From: Adiantum capillus-veneris
Lineage: Eukaryota > Streptophyta > Polypodiopsida > Polypodiales > Pteridaceae
NCBI GenBank assembly: GCA_014529385.2
Contig: CM043959.1
Span: 3,574,358-3,638,357 of the forward strand
Direction: 5' to 3'
DNA length: 64,000 bases
Part shown: positions 1 through 10,270 of the stretch, one piece after another
Numbering within the stretch: position 1 is the stretch's first letter
Layout: the number at the start of each line of letters is the position of its first letter
Notes under the pieces: model-generated
What the model was told of the DNA's origin: nothing
The model's input: the letters and a program-made list of their open reading frames with translations, nothing else
Databases searched by the model: none
Position numbers and translations under genes: made by a program

Positions 1-345
1 GAGAAGTTGGTTCCCTACTTTGAGTGCTTCCATTGGTGGGCGTTACACCCAATGATCCCTCATACTGGTTTGATCTTATCGATACGGGGGTGTGATGGTC
101 GAAAGTAGAGAGTTTTGATCTTTTGCTCGTGGAAATTAGCTTACCAATTAAAGCTTTTAAGCGCATAGCTGCTTCTTCTGCACCTAAGCCCTTGCACTTT
201 CCTCCTTGAATTCTGGTATTGCCACCTAGCAAATGATCCCTTATTCTTGGTGCTTCTCCAGATTTCTCTTCGCCACAAAAGTTACATTTCCAATCTTGAT
301 ACTTATTTAAATTTGTGGCAAAATTCCACTCGGGTCCTGGACTTT
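1..345 (-). pseudogene. hAT-type BED zinc-finger fragment (partial at window edge)
   Basis: Reading from about 345 toward 1, one frame stays open to the window edge. It begins near a GPEWNF segment, then reads WKCNFCGEE, then RIRDHLLGGN, then a further Cys in GGKC. The C-x2-C, His and late Cys spacing, with a short Trp-containing lead-in, is the usual look of the BED zinc finger at the N-terminus of plant hAT-like transposases and related DUF659 proteins. A basic segment follows (about 199 to 90). In this frame a TGA lies just upstream of the lead-in, so the piece is either one exon or a decayed fragment. The catalytic dimerisation region would lie outside the window. The BED reading is family inference; the cysteines and histidine are seen directly. 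Confidence 0.55.
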
Positions 346-632
346 TTCCACCTGCCTTTCACTTGCCCTGCGAAGTGGTGCGCTGCGAAGCAGGACCTGG
401 CATCGAGGTAGGAGGTCTCCTCAAGGAAGCCAGGCTTGGGACACCAACACCACCGCTGACATTCCCGGTGGAAGACATACTTATTGGATGCCTGCAATAC
501 CAATAAACATAGCTCAGTATGCTATCTCTTCTTTCAAGTATTATTCAAACCAAACATTAGTGCTATAATCAATATCACACACAAGTGTAGTAGTGAAGCC
601 TGAAGGGAATAACCTCAATCTACTCAAACATG
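346..632. other. unassigned sequence
   Basis: No domain, terminal repeat or second copy in the window was recognised. Short frames exist on both strands, but none has a recognisable motif. Confidence 0.4.
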
Positions 633-1240
633 AGCAAGCAAATACAACGGTGAATCAATATATGTGATGAGTCCATCCCAAAAGTAGAGATATCGACCCA
701 AAGATTCACCTTCCTACCCCTTTCATGAATCAGTCCAGTCCAAAAAAGAACTAATGACCCATGATTGGAGCTCTAATCGAAATAGCAAGCAAATACAGCG
801 GTGAATCAAACATGTGATCAGTCCATCCCAAAAGTAGAGATATCGACCCAAAGATTCACCTTCCTACCTCCTTTCATGAATCAGTCCAGTTCAAAAAATA
901 ACTAATGACCCATGATTGGAGCTCTAATCGGAATAGCAAGCAAATACAACGGTGAATCAAACATGTGATCAGTCCATCCCAAAAGTAGAGATATCGACCC
1001 AAAGATTCACCTTTTTATCTCTTTTCAAGAATCAGTTCAGTCCAAAAAAGAACTAATGACCCATGATAGAAGTTCTAATCAATATAGCAATCAATTTAGC
1101 AAATATAATGGTGAACCAAACATGAGATTAGTCCATCCCAAATGTAGAGATACCGACCCAAAGATTCACCTTTCTACCTCCTTTCAAGAATCAGTTCAGC
1201 CCAAAAAAGAACTAATGATCCATGATCAGAGTTTCATTAA
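633..1240. repeat. tandem repeat, four units of about 151 bp
   Basis: Units begin at about 633, 784 and 935 with AGCAAGCAAATACA, giving an exact 151-bp spacing. A fourth, more diverged unit begins at about 1,097 after a small insertion. Each unit carries the same ordered words: a GGTGAATCAA start, AGTCCATCCCAAAAGTAGAG, CGACCCAAAGATTCACC, CTAATGACCCATGAT and AGCTCTAATC. Units 1 to 3 differ by only a few bases and unit 4 by more, which suggests recent local amplification next to an older edge unit. No coding capacity is apparent. It may be a minisatellite or a local satellite seed. Confidence 0.85.
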
Positions 1241-1604
1241 GTTTTAATTTTTTTTAAAGACTATCATTCTTTTACCTTTAGTTTTTCTTCTAAATTTTAA
1301 AGGATGACCAAATTTAGAGGAAGCGGTGATGTGATGTGATGTCTACTACAAGGTTATATAGAGCCGCCAAATATGGAGGGGGTAAATGACGGGGTCGGTG
1401 GGATTCTTGCTTTGCCCGCCGGGCCCGCCGGGATTCATAATATGTCCGCCGGGCCTGCCGAGGTTTGTGGTTGCCCCGCCGGTTCTACGTTTTCTACCGG
1501 TTTTCGTAAGTCATGACATTAGATATGTTATTAACATGAAAAAAATAGTGATAATAACAACAATAATTAACATTTAACAAAATGCGTCATCGCGTAATAA
1601 AAAT
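1241..1604. other. AT-rich spacer with a GC-rich CCGCCGGG block
   Basis: Positions 1,241-1,380 and 1,510-1,604 are AT-rich and unassigned. Positions 1,387-1,495 hold several GCCCGCCGGG-like words about 30 bp apart, so a short imperfect GC-rich repeat lies in otherwise AT-rich DNA. The Pro/Gly-rich translation of this block is low-complexity, not a collagen gene. Confidence 0.5.
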
Positions 1605-2384
1605 CCCTGGCAACGAGCTAACAATGCTCTAATCAATGGGCTAGAAAAGTCCTCCAAGAAACTACCACCCACGAGAAAATAGACAGTAACTTTCCACTAC
1701 CAGCCAAAAAATCAAGGGAAAGTACAATAAGTCAACCTTGCTAAGGATAGTAGCGATAGTGATGAATCTTACGACATCCCCTATCATCAACTCAGGCCAT
1801 CACTATCACCAACCCCTTTAGCAACAACCATGACAGGTCAAAAGAACATGACAACAAGTCAAAGCCAAAAATCTCGACAAATCAAGATACCAAAAAACCA
1901 GATCGGCCAAAAACAGATATGGATCAAGAAGACAAAGATCTCTAATGACAAATCACAAGATCCAACACCAACACAAAAACAAGGAAAGCGTGCACAAACG
2001 GGTAAGAATATCACAAAGTCGCAAGCTTTTACAACTCAGGTTTGGGCTCCAAAGAAGTTGATTCAAGCACAAAAAAGTCAGGAATTCATTTGGATTCCAA
2101 AACAACCACAGTATCAACTTTCAAAGCCCGAATCAAGTCCCAAACCAAGCGTACAAGGGATGAAGCAAAGACCACTGTCGACTCACACAACAAATAGGTG
2201 GATCCCAAAGAAGTCTCTTCAAACACAAACGAAGCACGGGCAAGTATGGGTTCTCAAACGAGCGTCAGCAACAAAACATTCAATAATCGCAAAGAAATGG
2301 GTCCCAAAGAAGAACAACAAAACTGTTGTCAGTGCATCGCTGCTTGAATTCTTACAATTCTTTCTACGATTACAGTACAGTTAG
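1605..2384 (+). pseudogene. B-family polyprotein C-terminal tail, truncated
   Basis: This piece matches the last quarter of the B-family gag-pro frame seen at 57,457-58,230. Recognisable segments are DSSDSDESYDIPYHQLRPSL (about 1,748-1,806), then a basic Gln/Lys-rich tail with repeated W-[IVA]-P-K words (QVWAPKK, FIWIPKQ, RWIPKKS, QVWVLKR, KWVPKKN). Stops near 1,680 and 1,728 break the frame upstream, and the N-terminal gag, knuckle and protease parts are absent, with the match beginning abruptly at about 1,605. It runs on the plus strand, opposite to the A-family genes at 4,445-7,537. From 1,959 onward it is duplicated in the right arm of the inverted repeat. Confidence 0.7.
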
Positions 2385-4227
2385 AAGAGAGCAAGTCGCT
2401 TCAATCAAGCAATGATACAGGAGCTTCAAAGACCATTACATTGTTTAGAATAGGAAGCCTCACCAACAAATGCCAATAAGAAAATTGCTTATACCCACAT
2501 CTTGCACAACATAAATCTTTTCCATGCATTGACTGTGTATGCATAATAGGGCTACATTACAAGGCCTGCATAGGCACAACTTTTAATTGCCCAAGCACAA
2601 CACATACCCTTTGCGATACCCTATCATAAAGGATGACTCCAAATAGGAAGGGGGAAGGCATTCTGAATGCGGACCTAACATTATGACTATTAGAGGGCAA
2701 TGTTTTGTGAGATGCATTGAATTTTTGCGTTTTATTGTGATAATTTTTTGACGAAATTTAGAGTATATGCCCTCATAGTAGTGTTACAGAGGAGTATGGG
2801 GACAAAATCCATATATGAGTCCCTAGGGACATGTGTATAGTGTACATAGCATTTAGATTTCTATTTGAATGATTTTTCTTTTGTTGAGTTGTTTTAAGAT
2901 TTTCTTTGTTTATTATTAAGAGAAAATAAAAAAATCCATAATCCACATGAAGAAAAGACTGACGAGAGGCCTGAGCACTACAAAGAGAAGAAGGTACAGG
3001 AAAATGATGAAACTTCACAAAGCATGTCTCAGCAGGCCACTACAATAGCCGAAGAACTTGTCACAAAGCAGTGTCAACATGTAACCCACAAGTCATAAAA
3101 GTCAGAGTCGAGTAGCTAAGCCACAAAATGAGTGAGGTGTTAGTCCCAAAGCTTCAAGTAATATTCTCTGTGGTCTAAGCGTATTAGCTATTCTAGGTAC
3201 TGCTCAAGCTGGAAGAGTTGAGCATATTTATGTTGTGTCGATCATGCTGGTATAGGTGAGCAAAAGAGTCGAAGTCTAAGTACTTAAGTCTGGTGAAGTG
3301 AAGGAGAAGGTCCAAAAGACACTCACGTACTGAGCACAGTGAGAGACGAGTGGAGAAACTTCTACATCGACAACCCTTCTTGGAAAGGTGGAAGCTATTG
3401 AGACATCTTTTGATGTCACATGTGCTACATTTATTCCTCAAAACACCCATCATCTCCTTCTTTCACATTGCATGCTTTTGTTGACAAATTTCTCATATGC
3501 ATATAGAGTGTCCCATAATTGGCACTTGCATCAGGCACTCTTTCCGTGTTTCACCCAAGCAGTCAGCTTTCATGAACATGTCCTTCACGTTCAACTGCTC
3601 AACTCCAATAAGAGCGTATACCAAAGGCATTTTTTTCCCACCGGGTTTTTTCCCTTCGGTCATCCAGGTTTTAGACCCTAATCTAAAGACACCTATCACC
3701 ATCCTCTTGTACATATTCCTTCTACATCAACAATAAGGAAATGCTACTCAAATCAATTGACAAATGAATCGGAGCACCAATTTCAGATCATAGCATACTT
3801 CTCCTCAATGGCGAGTTGAAGAATGGCCTACAATGACAAAGCTGCAGACAACACGAACAACATGATTGCACAGGAACAATGAAGTCCCCAGTGAAGAAGA
3901 GCAGACATAAAAGTAATCAGAGGATCTCAAAAGATGAATGGTTACAATGATAGATGTCCACTCTAATGGATCATAGTTCTTGTTGAGGTTCGACAAAGTT
4001 ACAAGCAGTGCAATAGATGAAGCCAAAACGACAGCAAAGTGTTGACCGCTGGGTCAACAACACAACATAACTCAAGAACAAAGAAGTTTTCAATGAAAAA
4101 GAGCAGACATAAGGGTAATCAGAGGATCTCAAAATCTTGTCCTTGATAATGCACATCGAATGCTCGGCAGGGTTTTGAACCTCAAATTAGAATAATTAAG
4201 TCCTGGATTCGGCCTGACTGACAGACT
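2385..4227 (+). other. B-family 3' noncoding module (left arm)
   Basis: This follows the tail frame and is collinear with 57,456-55,805 of B2 on the minus strand and with 23,620-22,009 of B1. It contains only short frames. Several stay open in the other copies too, but they are antisense to the element and have no recognisable motif. A 20-bp sequence at 4,040-4,059 equals the first 20 bases of the B-family LTR (TGTTGACC, four bases, GGTCAACA) and is followed by another 18 or so LTR-start bases, so a stub of an LTR start is embedded here. A stretch of about 40 bp around GAGCAGACATAA occurs twice (about 3,898 and 4,101). Confidence 0.55.
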
Positions 4228-4440
4228 TTGCATTGGAGTGCAACTTGGCCTAAACAAGTTAAGGGTTTAGCCATACAATTTCTACAAAATCCTTACAAAG
4301 TTGTCATTGGCTCACAAGATCAAAAAGCCAATCACTCAATTCTACAGATTGTACAAGTTGTTTATGAGAATCACAAACTCCGAATTGGCAAGATTTGGTG
4401 GAGCAAGTTATGGATGAAGCTCTCTCTATCCATGATGATA
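4228..4440 (+). pseudogene. captured DEAD-box RNA helicase fragment (left arm)
   Basis: The plus-strand translation reads ATWPKQVKGLAIQFLQNPYK, then VVIGSQDQKANHSILQIV, then a VVYENHKL segment. This is the linker and start of the C-terminal RecA domain of DBP2/DDX5-type helicases (plant RH20/RH30-like): WP-K-V, a conserved NPYK-V-IGS segment, then KANH-I-QIV and SE-HKY. The reading frame slips after ENHK because this copy lacks two bases present in B2 at about 55,690. Only about 60 residues are represented, with no Walker or DEAD motif, so it cannot be a working helicase. It is the upstream half of the capture seen more fully at 55,340-55,804. Confidence 0.72.
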
Positions 4441-4444
4441 AGGG

Positions 4445-5308
4445 TCAAGTTAAACGACATTGGGTTCTTTTTGAATTTAGATATGGCAATAGACCTATAA
4501 TGTCCATAGTGGCCAAAGATCTTTGAGCTGTCATAGGCTTAATCACTGTTGAAGATTCAGGTGCTTCTTCAAACATTTTCGCCCATTGCTTGGACAAAAT
4601 CAAGTGTGTACTCATTTTTTGAGAGTCCAACACTAGGAATTTGTCTTTGATTACCTTTGACCGTAGTGTAAGGGTAGCTTTTGCAATCCCTAAACTTGTC
4701 ATGGCTATTCCATGTGATATAGGAAGCTGTACCTGAATTTCATACAGTTCTGGTTTATCTAAAAGTAACCACAACCCAGAAGACATGACATTATTCGTGG
4801 CAGTGCAATCTATGTCTGCTGTAAAATTGAATTTCAGTTTCTCATGCACATCCAACGAGAATTTAATCTTCTTGTTGGCTGCCAAGTAACTGATGTCCTC
4901 TTTGCTTTTGGTACTTTTCTTGGAATTTTGTGCCTTGGAAGCTTTGTCATCCTCTTGTATGTTGAACTTCTTTATCATTTGACTGGTTGTAGCATGTCCC
5001 AAGTGCTTACTATCTTCTGATCTATAGCTTTGGGGAAGGTCTATAGCCTGAGCATCTTGTTGGTCTTCATTGCTAGTTTCTGACTGTGACGCCTTGACTC
5101 TTGATTTCAGAAGCTCTCTGTCACTATTTACTGCTTCTAGCACTTGAAGATAATTCAATGGTGACTTTTCTTCTTGGAAATATTTTGAAGTTTCTGTAGT
5201 AGGATATTGAGGTTGACTCTCTTCTTCTGATGCAATGGTCGTCGTGGCCTTTGGTTTCCATTGTTCCATGGGTTTTTGTAGAGTCTCTTCTCGAAAATAT
5301 TCATTCAT
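4445..5308 (-). CDS. A-family ORF2, retropepsin-like protein with altered active site
   Basis: This 287-residue protein follows ORF1 in the same reading frame, separated only by the ORF1 TAA and six codons. Residues 1-150 are Glu/Lys/Ser-rich and probably disordered. Residues about 158-270 look like a retroviral-type aspartic protease fold: a strand-like KFNFTADIDCTATNNVMSS segment, a middle block, and KFLVLDSQKMSTHLILSKQW, which lines up with the VVDFGKKNNYEINLGRPF region of the B protease. Where B has Asp-Ser-Gly, this protein has Asp167-Cys168-Thr169, so ordinary catalysis is doubtful. The last 20 or so residues read into antisense helicase-fragment sequence, so the natural C-terminus was probably replaced at the junction near 4,500. 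It may be a dead protease, a structural domain or an evolving remnant. Confidence 0.55.
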   Translation of the reverse strand: MNEYFREETLQKPMEQWKPKATTTIASEEESQPQYPTTETSKYFQEEKSPLNYLQVLEAVNSDRELLKSRVKASQSETSNEDQQDAQAIDLPQSYRSEDSKHLGHATTSQMIKKFNIQEDDKASKAQNSKKSTKSKEDISYLAANKKIKFSLDVHEKLKFNFTADIDCTATNNVMSSGLWLLLDKPELYEIQVQLPISHGIAMTSLGIAKATLTLRSKVIKDKFLVLDSQKMSTHLILSKQWAKMFEEAPESSTVIKPMTAQRSLATMDIIGLLPYLNSKRTQCRLT

Positions 5309-5326
5309 ATCCTGTATTGCTTGTCC

Positions 5327-7537
5327 TTAGTAGTCAATCTTGGACTCAATCATTTCCTTTTCTTCTGTGCATTCTATGTCTTCTGTTACATCTTCTTTTA
5401 GCTTCTCATACTCTTTGATTTGTTCAATCACCAATGAAGAGTCCACAGTAAAGAATTTATTTGGTAGACGTTCAACTTCATCCATTGATTCTATTTGCAT
5501 GTCTTCCACTTGTGACGTGGCACTAAGATTTTTTGTTACCATTGCCACCTCTTCTTGTGTTGGCTCACTATCGTCAAAATCTTTGCTTCTTTTGCTCTCG
5601 ACCCTTGAACTGTGAGCTTCATCTTCATCACCTTGTGGATGCTTTGACTTGTCCTCACTGAGGTTCTTTAAGCGATCTTGAATCAACTGATTCAATTGAT
5701 CTTTTTTGAAAGCTTGATTCTCTATGATAATGTCGTTGACACCCTTGACTTCAAGCAACTGTGTCTTGAGCCTATCTTTTGTGCTCTGCGACAAGATCTG
5801 CTTCTTTTTAGGAGATCTCGTTGGGGATTCTTGCTTTCGTTCCCTCGTTGTCACTGTCTGAACTTTGCTTTTGGCTTGTTGCTTCTTCTTTTCCATGTAG
5901 AGCTTTGTTGGGCAGTCCTTCACTAAATGACCAATGGCACATTGGTTGCAATATGTCGCTATCTCAACATGTGCACCCTTTGGACGAGGCATCTCTCCAT
6001 AATACTGTTGATAATGGTTTCCTGTGGTATCTAGATACAGATATGACCTCTTCTTTGCACGCATGAACTTGTAGATTACGATCGACTTAGGTGTATCCAC
6101 TGGCTTCGTCTCTTTATCCTTCATCGTCTTGTCCTTGAGAAGCTGAAAATAGCTTCCATTATTGCTTGCATACAAGATCAAATCACTATCCATGCTTTCT
6201 AGCAGTTGTAATGCTAATTCTTCCATCAGTATATGGTCTTTGTCGTGGGGCTTCTGCATAGCCTTAGGGCTATGTTTCCGAGTTGATTTTGGCGAGGTTT
6301 GCACCGAGGGTGAAGATCGAACCGAATCTTTGTTTTTCGTTTCCCTGGATGGTGCTTTTGGACGGGGTCCAAGTATGTGACTTATAGGTTGCCCACAAAT
6401 TCTAAACTCATCCATATTTTTCACATCAGCTATTTCATTATGCCTATCGTATTTGTCGACCACAATGACATCTTCACCTGACCTTCTACATTGGGCATTG
6501 TGAATTTCTAGTGGTTTCTCCTCCGGCTCGGCATCTTCCAATGCTTCTTGAAATTCCACTTGGGTTCCTGAAAAGGACACTGCTTCTTGTAAAGCTGGAC
6601 TTCTTAATCCCACTCTTGAAGATATAGGGTCTCTTTGTTGAGTTTGAACTCCCCCCATCCGAGAGGGTTCAATATCTGATGTTGTCATCTGTTCAATGCC
6701 TGATGATATGACTTTTTGTGCTCTGTTAAGTATCTCTTGAGACCGAGCTAGCTCTTTTTGAAGTTGTGCTATCTTCATAGCTGGTACTTCCGGCGTATTC
6801 CCTGTTTGTGCGATTTGGTGTGTTTGTGCTTTGCCTTGTGCTGGTACGGTGCACGAGACTTGTGCAGTGTCTTTCCATGGTTTGCCTTGTGTTGTGCCAC
6901 CCATTTGTGCAGTGACAGCTGTAGTTGTTAACTCTTCTAGTGGCGTATCAAGAGGTAAAGCCATGACTAGATGATAAACATTACCACCTTCAGATTTGTA
7001 GTCTTCCCCTCTTGATCCAAATATTTCATCTGCAAAATATTGGTTACTCTCTGTAGGAACTTCATGATTTGTGGCAGCTTTATAGTAGCGACCGTCCTCA
7101 TCTACATAAAGGGTACCAATTTGCCGTTTCCCATCTTGAGCTTTGTACATAAGAATACTTGGAGGATATGTGTTGAGTTCTGTAAGTTGATCCTTGTGCA
7201 ACGTTTCTATCTCATTGTCGATGTATTTTCCGTGTCTCATGTAAATTGATCCCAGACAGTCTTCCATGAAATCTGGATGTGGGTGTAGTACATTCTTCGC
7301 TGTTTCAACTTCCACATATTGAGATGTCCGAGTTTCCTCTGTATCTTTCTTTGTCTTGATGTACAAATTCCGATTTATATCCTCATAGCATGGCAATCCT
7401 TTGTAATGGCCAATTAAATAGAGCCCACTTTGCTCTCTTGTAATTTTTGTGGATGTACTTGAAGCTTTGTCTCGGCTGGTCTGGTTCCTTTGAGACGCCA
7501 TTGCTTTCGTCTTGACTCCCTTGTTGTACCTGTTCAA
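5327..7537 (-). CDS. A-family ORF1, gag-like nucleic-acid-binding protein
   Basis: This 736-residue open frame is the most intact coding unit of family A. It has an N-terminal region with repeated Y-x-D-x-x-G-x-x-Y-like segments (YVDEDGRYYKA, YLDTTGNHYQQY), a short amphipathic segment at about 254-280 (KIAQLQKELARSQEIL) and a variant zinc knuckle at Cys530, Cys533, His537 and Cys542 (C-x2-C-x3-H-x4-C). An acidic/basic C-terminus follows. I did not recognise a classical retrotransposon gag helix bundle. Its place after an LTR, PBS and long leader, and the knuckle shared with family B, argue for a gag-type capsid or nucleocapsid role. The Met at 7,537 is the first of the frame; Met at about 7,501 is an alternative. 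The frame ends in TAA, with ORF2 continuing in frame. Confidence 0.7.
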   Translation of the reverse strand: MNRYNKGVKTKAMASQRNQTSRDKASSTSTKITREQSGLYLIGHYKGLPCYEDINRNLYIKTKKDTEETRTSQYVEVETAKNVLHPHPDFMEDCLGSIYMRHGKYIDNEIETLHKDQLTELNTYPPSILMYKAQDGKRQIGTLYVDEDGRYYKAATNHEVPTESNQYFADEIFGSRGEDYKSEGGNVYHLVMALPLDTPLEELTTTAVTAQMGGTTQGKPWKDTAQVSCTVPAQGKAQTHQIAQTGNTPEVPAMKIAQLQKELARSQEILNRAQKVISSGIEQMTTSDIEPSRMGGVQTQQRDPISSRVGLRSPALQEAVSFSGTQVEFQEALEDAEPEEKPLEIHNAQCRRSGEDVIVVDKYDRHNEIADVKNMDEFRICGQPISHILGPRPKAPSRETKNKDSVRSSPSVQTSPKSTRKHSPKAMQKPHDKDHILMEELALQLLESMDSDLILYASNNGSYFQLLKDKTMKDKETKPVDTPKSIVIYKFMRAKKRSYLYLDTTGNHYQQYYGEMPRPKGAHVEIATYCNQCAIGHLVKDCPTKLYMEKKKQQAKSKVQTVTTRERKQESPTRSPKKKQILSQSTKDRLKTQLLEVKGVNDIIIENQAFKKDQLNQLIQDRLKNLSEDKSKHPQGDEDEAHSSRVESKRSKDFDDSEPTQEEVAMVTKNLSATSQVEDMQIESMDEVERLPNKFFTVDSSLVIEQIKEYEKLKEDVTEDIECTEEKEMIESKIDY

Positions 7538-10251
7538 TGATAGCTCTTATAGCTTGCCTCAAAGCTAATAAAAATTATTAGCACCCTTGTGTCGGTCTTT
7601 TTCGCTTGAGGTCCTTCAGCTTTTGTGGATGCCTTAATCTCTAAGTTTTTTGAACTGGGCTTTGCTTGAACTTCTTAGCTCCCTTGCTTGCCAAGGCTGA
7701 TACTGTCTTGTCTGGCTGCTTGCTTTTCCTAGAGCTTTTTAGCAGGCCTCGATCTATTGGAAGCACTGTGATAAGTTATGCAACTTACCACTATACTGCA
7801 ACGACTGCTCCCTTCGTAGCAATTCTTGATTCGAGCTAACCTGTGTTCACTTTAGCACACAATCTGCAAAATTCTATTTAGCTGGAAAGCTTTTTCACAA
7901 TGAACGTAAAAATTCTTGATGTGCCTTTGACGGCCACACTTGTTCCGTGGGCTTGGAAGTGACTTTCAAGTTTGCTTTTAGCTGAACTAAACTTAAACTA
8001 GCACAAGAGAATTATGCGCAAGTTGCAGTGATTTGCTAGCAAAAATCTTGTGTTAAAGTTCTCCAAAACTTGCGACTGTTGTTGCAAAATCAAGCGTCCT
8101 TGTGTATGGTCTTACTACTACCAGATTTGTGTATGGACGTACACTAGGCCGTAGTTAACTTTTACACCTTTCCGCGGGTGACCAATGGTTTTTCCAAAAG
8201 ATAATTTCAATCTGCTAACTTAGCAGTCTTCAAAACCATGACTGTTTTCTCACAATTCTTTCGAATTGTCGGTTTTAGAAACTCCCGACTTCCAAAATGC
8301 ATTTTGAGGCCTTAAACGATGTTTTTTTCAAAGTTGACCTAAATAGTTGCCGTCAGCATTATTTAGTTCAAGTTTTGCTCTAAGATCTGTAGAGTCGCTC
8401 TCAGGCTACGTTTTGATATAAAAACTTTTCCGATCTGATACCGTTTGTGAAAGTTATGGCCAAAATAGTGAAATGCAGTTTAGAATGGTCAAAATGAGTC
8501 CAAATTCAATTTTAAAAGAAGATTTCGGATCTCTGTGACACTGTGAACACTCTTGTATGGTCAAAATTTCAGTTGGACCCTAAAATTGGCCTAGAGACAT
8601 CCTACGCGTAGGATGTCTATATGCTCAGAATTTAACAAAATTTGGTCCAGAGACTCCCCTTAAGTCTAGCAACACTATGGTATGATCAGAATTTCCTTTG
8701 GACCTAAAAATGGCCTTGAGACATCCTACGCGTAGGATGTCTTTTTGCTCAGAATGACTTGAAATTTTCACCCCAGCTTCTCCTTGATGTGCTGATCACA
8801 GTGGCGTGCTCATAGGTTGGTTTGGATTCCTAAATCAAGCCGGAGACATCCTCCGCGTATGATGTCTAACTGCTCAGATTTTGTCCAAACTTGATCCCAA
8901 GATTCTCCTAGTGCTCAGCAACCCAATGGTATGCTTAGAATTGAATTTGGATGCCAATAGGTCAAGATTTGGGTTGCATAAGCTTCTAGTGCACTCCAAG
9001 AGTAGGATGTCTGACAATTCTTGTCTTTGCTTGGTAAATAGGCCAAACAAGGTCCAAATTCACTTTTGAAAAAAAGATATGGAATCCTTGAGACACTTAG
9101 AACCTCCCTATATGCCTACAATAGAATTTTGACCACTTTATGACCCTAGAGAGATCCTACGTGTAGGATGTCTTTTTGCTCTGTTTCAGCTCAAACTTGC
9201 ACTGTAGCTTCCCCTTGATGTGCTAAACTCACAGCTATGTTTACTTTTTGATTCTGACACCTATAGGATGGTCAAATGATCAAGAATCTGTTCCAAAAGC
9301 CCGATGTCTATTCTGATGAATTCCCAAATCAAATCAACTCCAAATTGGACCAAATTTGCCTAAGAGGCTTATCTAAGGCTATATGACACCATGGTATGGT
9401 CACAGGAGAATTTTGGTCTCAGAATCATGCAGTAGACATCCTACGCGTAGGATGTCTTTTTGCTCAGAATGAACCCAAACTTGGACCAAAGATTCCTCTA
9501 GTCTTCAGCAACCCATTGGTATGCTTAGATTTGAGTTTGGATGTCAAAAGACTCCAAAACTAGCTATTCTTGCCTTTTGTCCGTCCAAAAATGCTAAAGT
9601 CTGTTCAATCTTTACTTTCAATGACCCAAATGAGATGAAATTTATCACATGCACTCAATACAACATTTAGAACATGCCTATGGAGTCATCCTATGGTTTG
9701 GTCTCAAAATTAGGCCTTGGACACAATTTGGGTAGGATGTCTGGCAATTCTTGTCTTTTGGCTTTATTGTGTCAAAATTTGGTCAAATTTCCACTTTCCA
9801 AGTGAAAATAGGGTAGAACCTACCTTCTAAACACACTGGTAACCTCAGTTTTTCCAGAAAGTGTCCGGATCACCCTGTAGACATCCTACGCAAATAAGAC
9901 ATGCATAAAGTACTCTAGATCAGCAATCAAGATATCCTACTTACCCTACTTCTACTCATCATGTGAGATGGTGATTTTGATGTCTTGGTTGCTTCCTGGC
10001 CTCACACGGACTCTCAAGTCAACCTACCACCACATCTACCACTCCAACTCCTACTCTCTACACCACAACCTACTACTACCTAATACTACCTAAGACGAAG
10101 ATCTAGGCTAGACACACGCTCCCTAGACTCCTCCTAAGACCTAGAGAGTCCACCACCCTCTGATCCTATCTAAATGTAAAATAGTGCTCTGGCAAGCCAG
10201 AGGGACCTCTATCCTCAAGGACTAATCTCGTTCACCTATTTAGGGCCCTCG
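7538..10251 (-). other. A-family 5' leader between PBS and ORF1 (left copy)
   Basis: About 2.7 kb without a convincing gene. The part nearest ORF1 (7,560-8,560) is unique leader sequence. From 8,595 to 9,891 the leader carries the dispersed 24-bp palindrome family, in blocks about 125 bp apart that share words such as TTTTTGCTCAGAAT and TCCTTGATGTGCTGA. From 9,892 to 10,251 it diverges from the right arm and becomes C-rich (many ACTAC and CTACC words) up to the primer site. B-family leaders at 28,551-30,916 and 62,347-64,000 are clearly related. Confidence 0.7.
8595..9891. repeat. leader palindrome cluster, A left copy (six sites)
   Basis: The site is a 12-base half AGACATCCTACG followed at once by its reverse complement. 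Copies: 8,595-8,618 (perfect), 8,719-8,742 (perfect), 8,844-8,867 (two changes), 9,150-9,173 (changed), 9,434-9,457 (perfect) and a left half at 9,879-9,891, where the inverted-repeat arm ends. The first three are spaced 124 and 125 bp. Confidence 0.92.
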
Positions 10252-10269
10252 TCCCCGACAACGGTGCCA
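10252..10269 (-). promoter_or_regulatory. primer binding site, tRNA-Asp type
   Basis: On the minus strand this reads TGGCACCGTTGTCGGGGA, one base downstream of the LTR end. It is close to the TGGCGCC..CCGGGGA site complementary to the 3' end of plant tRNA-Asp that Athila/Tat-type gypsy elements use. Two positions differ from that consensus as I know it. Confidence 0.75.
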
Positions 10270-10270
10270 A

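Larger units (their letters stand above)
1959..9891 (+). repeat. left arm of a 7.9-kb inverted repeat
   Basis: This arm is the reverse complement of 13,400-21,336. Paired landmarks have a nearly constant coordinate sum of 23,291-23,295: ORF1 5,327-7,537 with 15,757-17,967, and the palindromes at 8,595, 8,719 and 9,434 with those at 14,673, 14,549 and 13,834. The outer edge is the GATCC at 1,959. The inner edge falls in the middle of a 24-bp palindrome at 9,879-9,891. The two 736-residue proteins differ at three positions by eye, so the duplication is recent or has been homogenised. The arm contains family B 3' sequence on plus and family A 5' sequence on minus. Confidence 0.92.

Noticed and set aside
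1386-1577. Collagen-like CPPGPPG frame
   Set aside because: Short low-complexity translation of a GC-rich repeat; no helix-length Gly-X-Y run.
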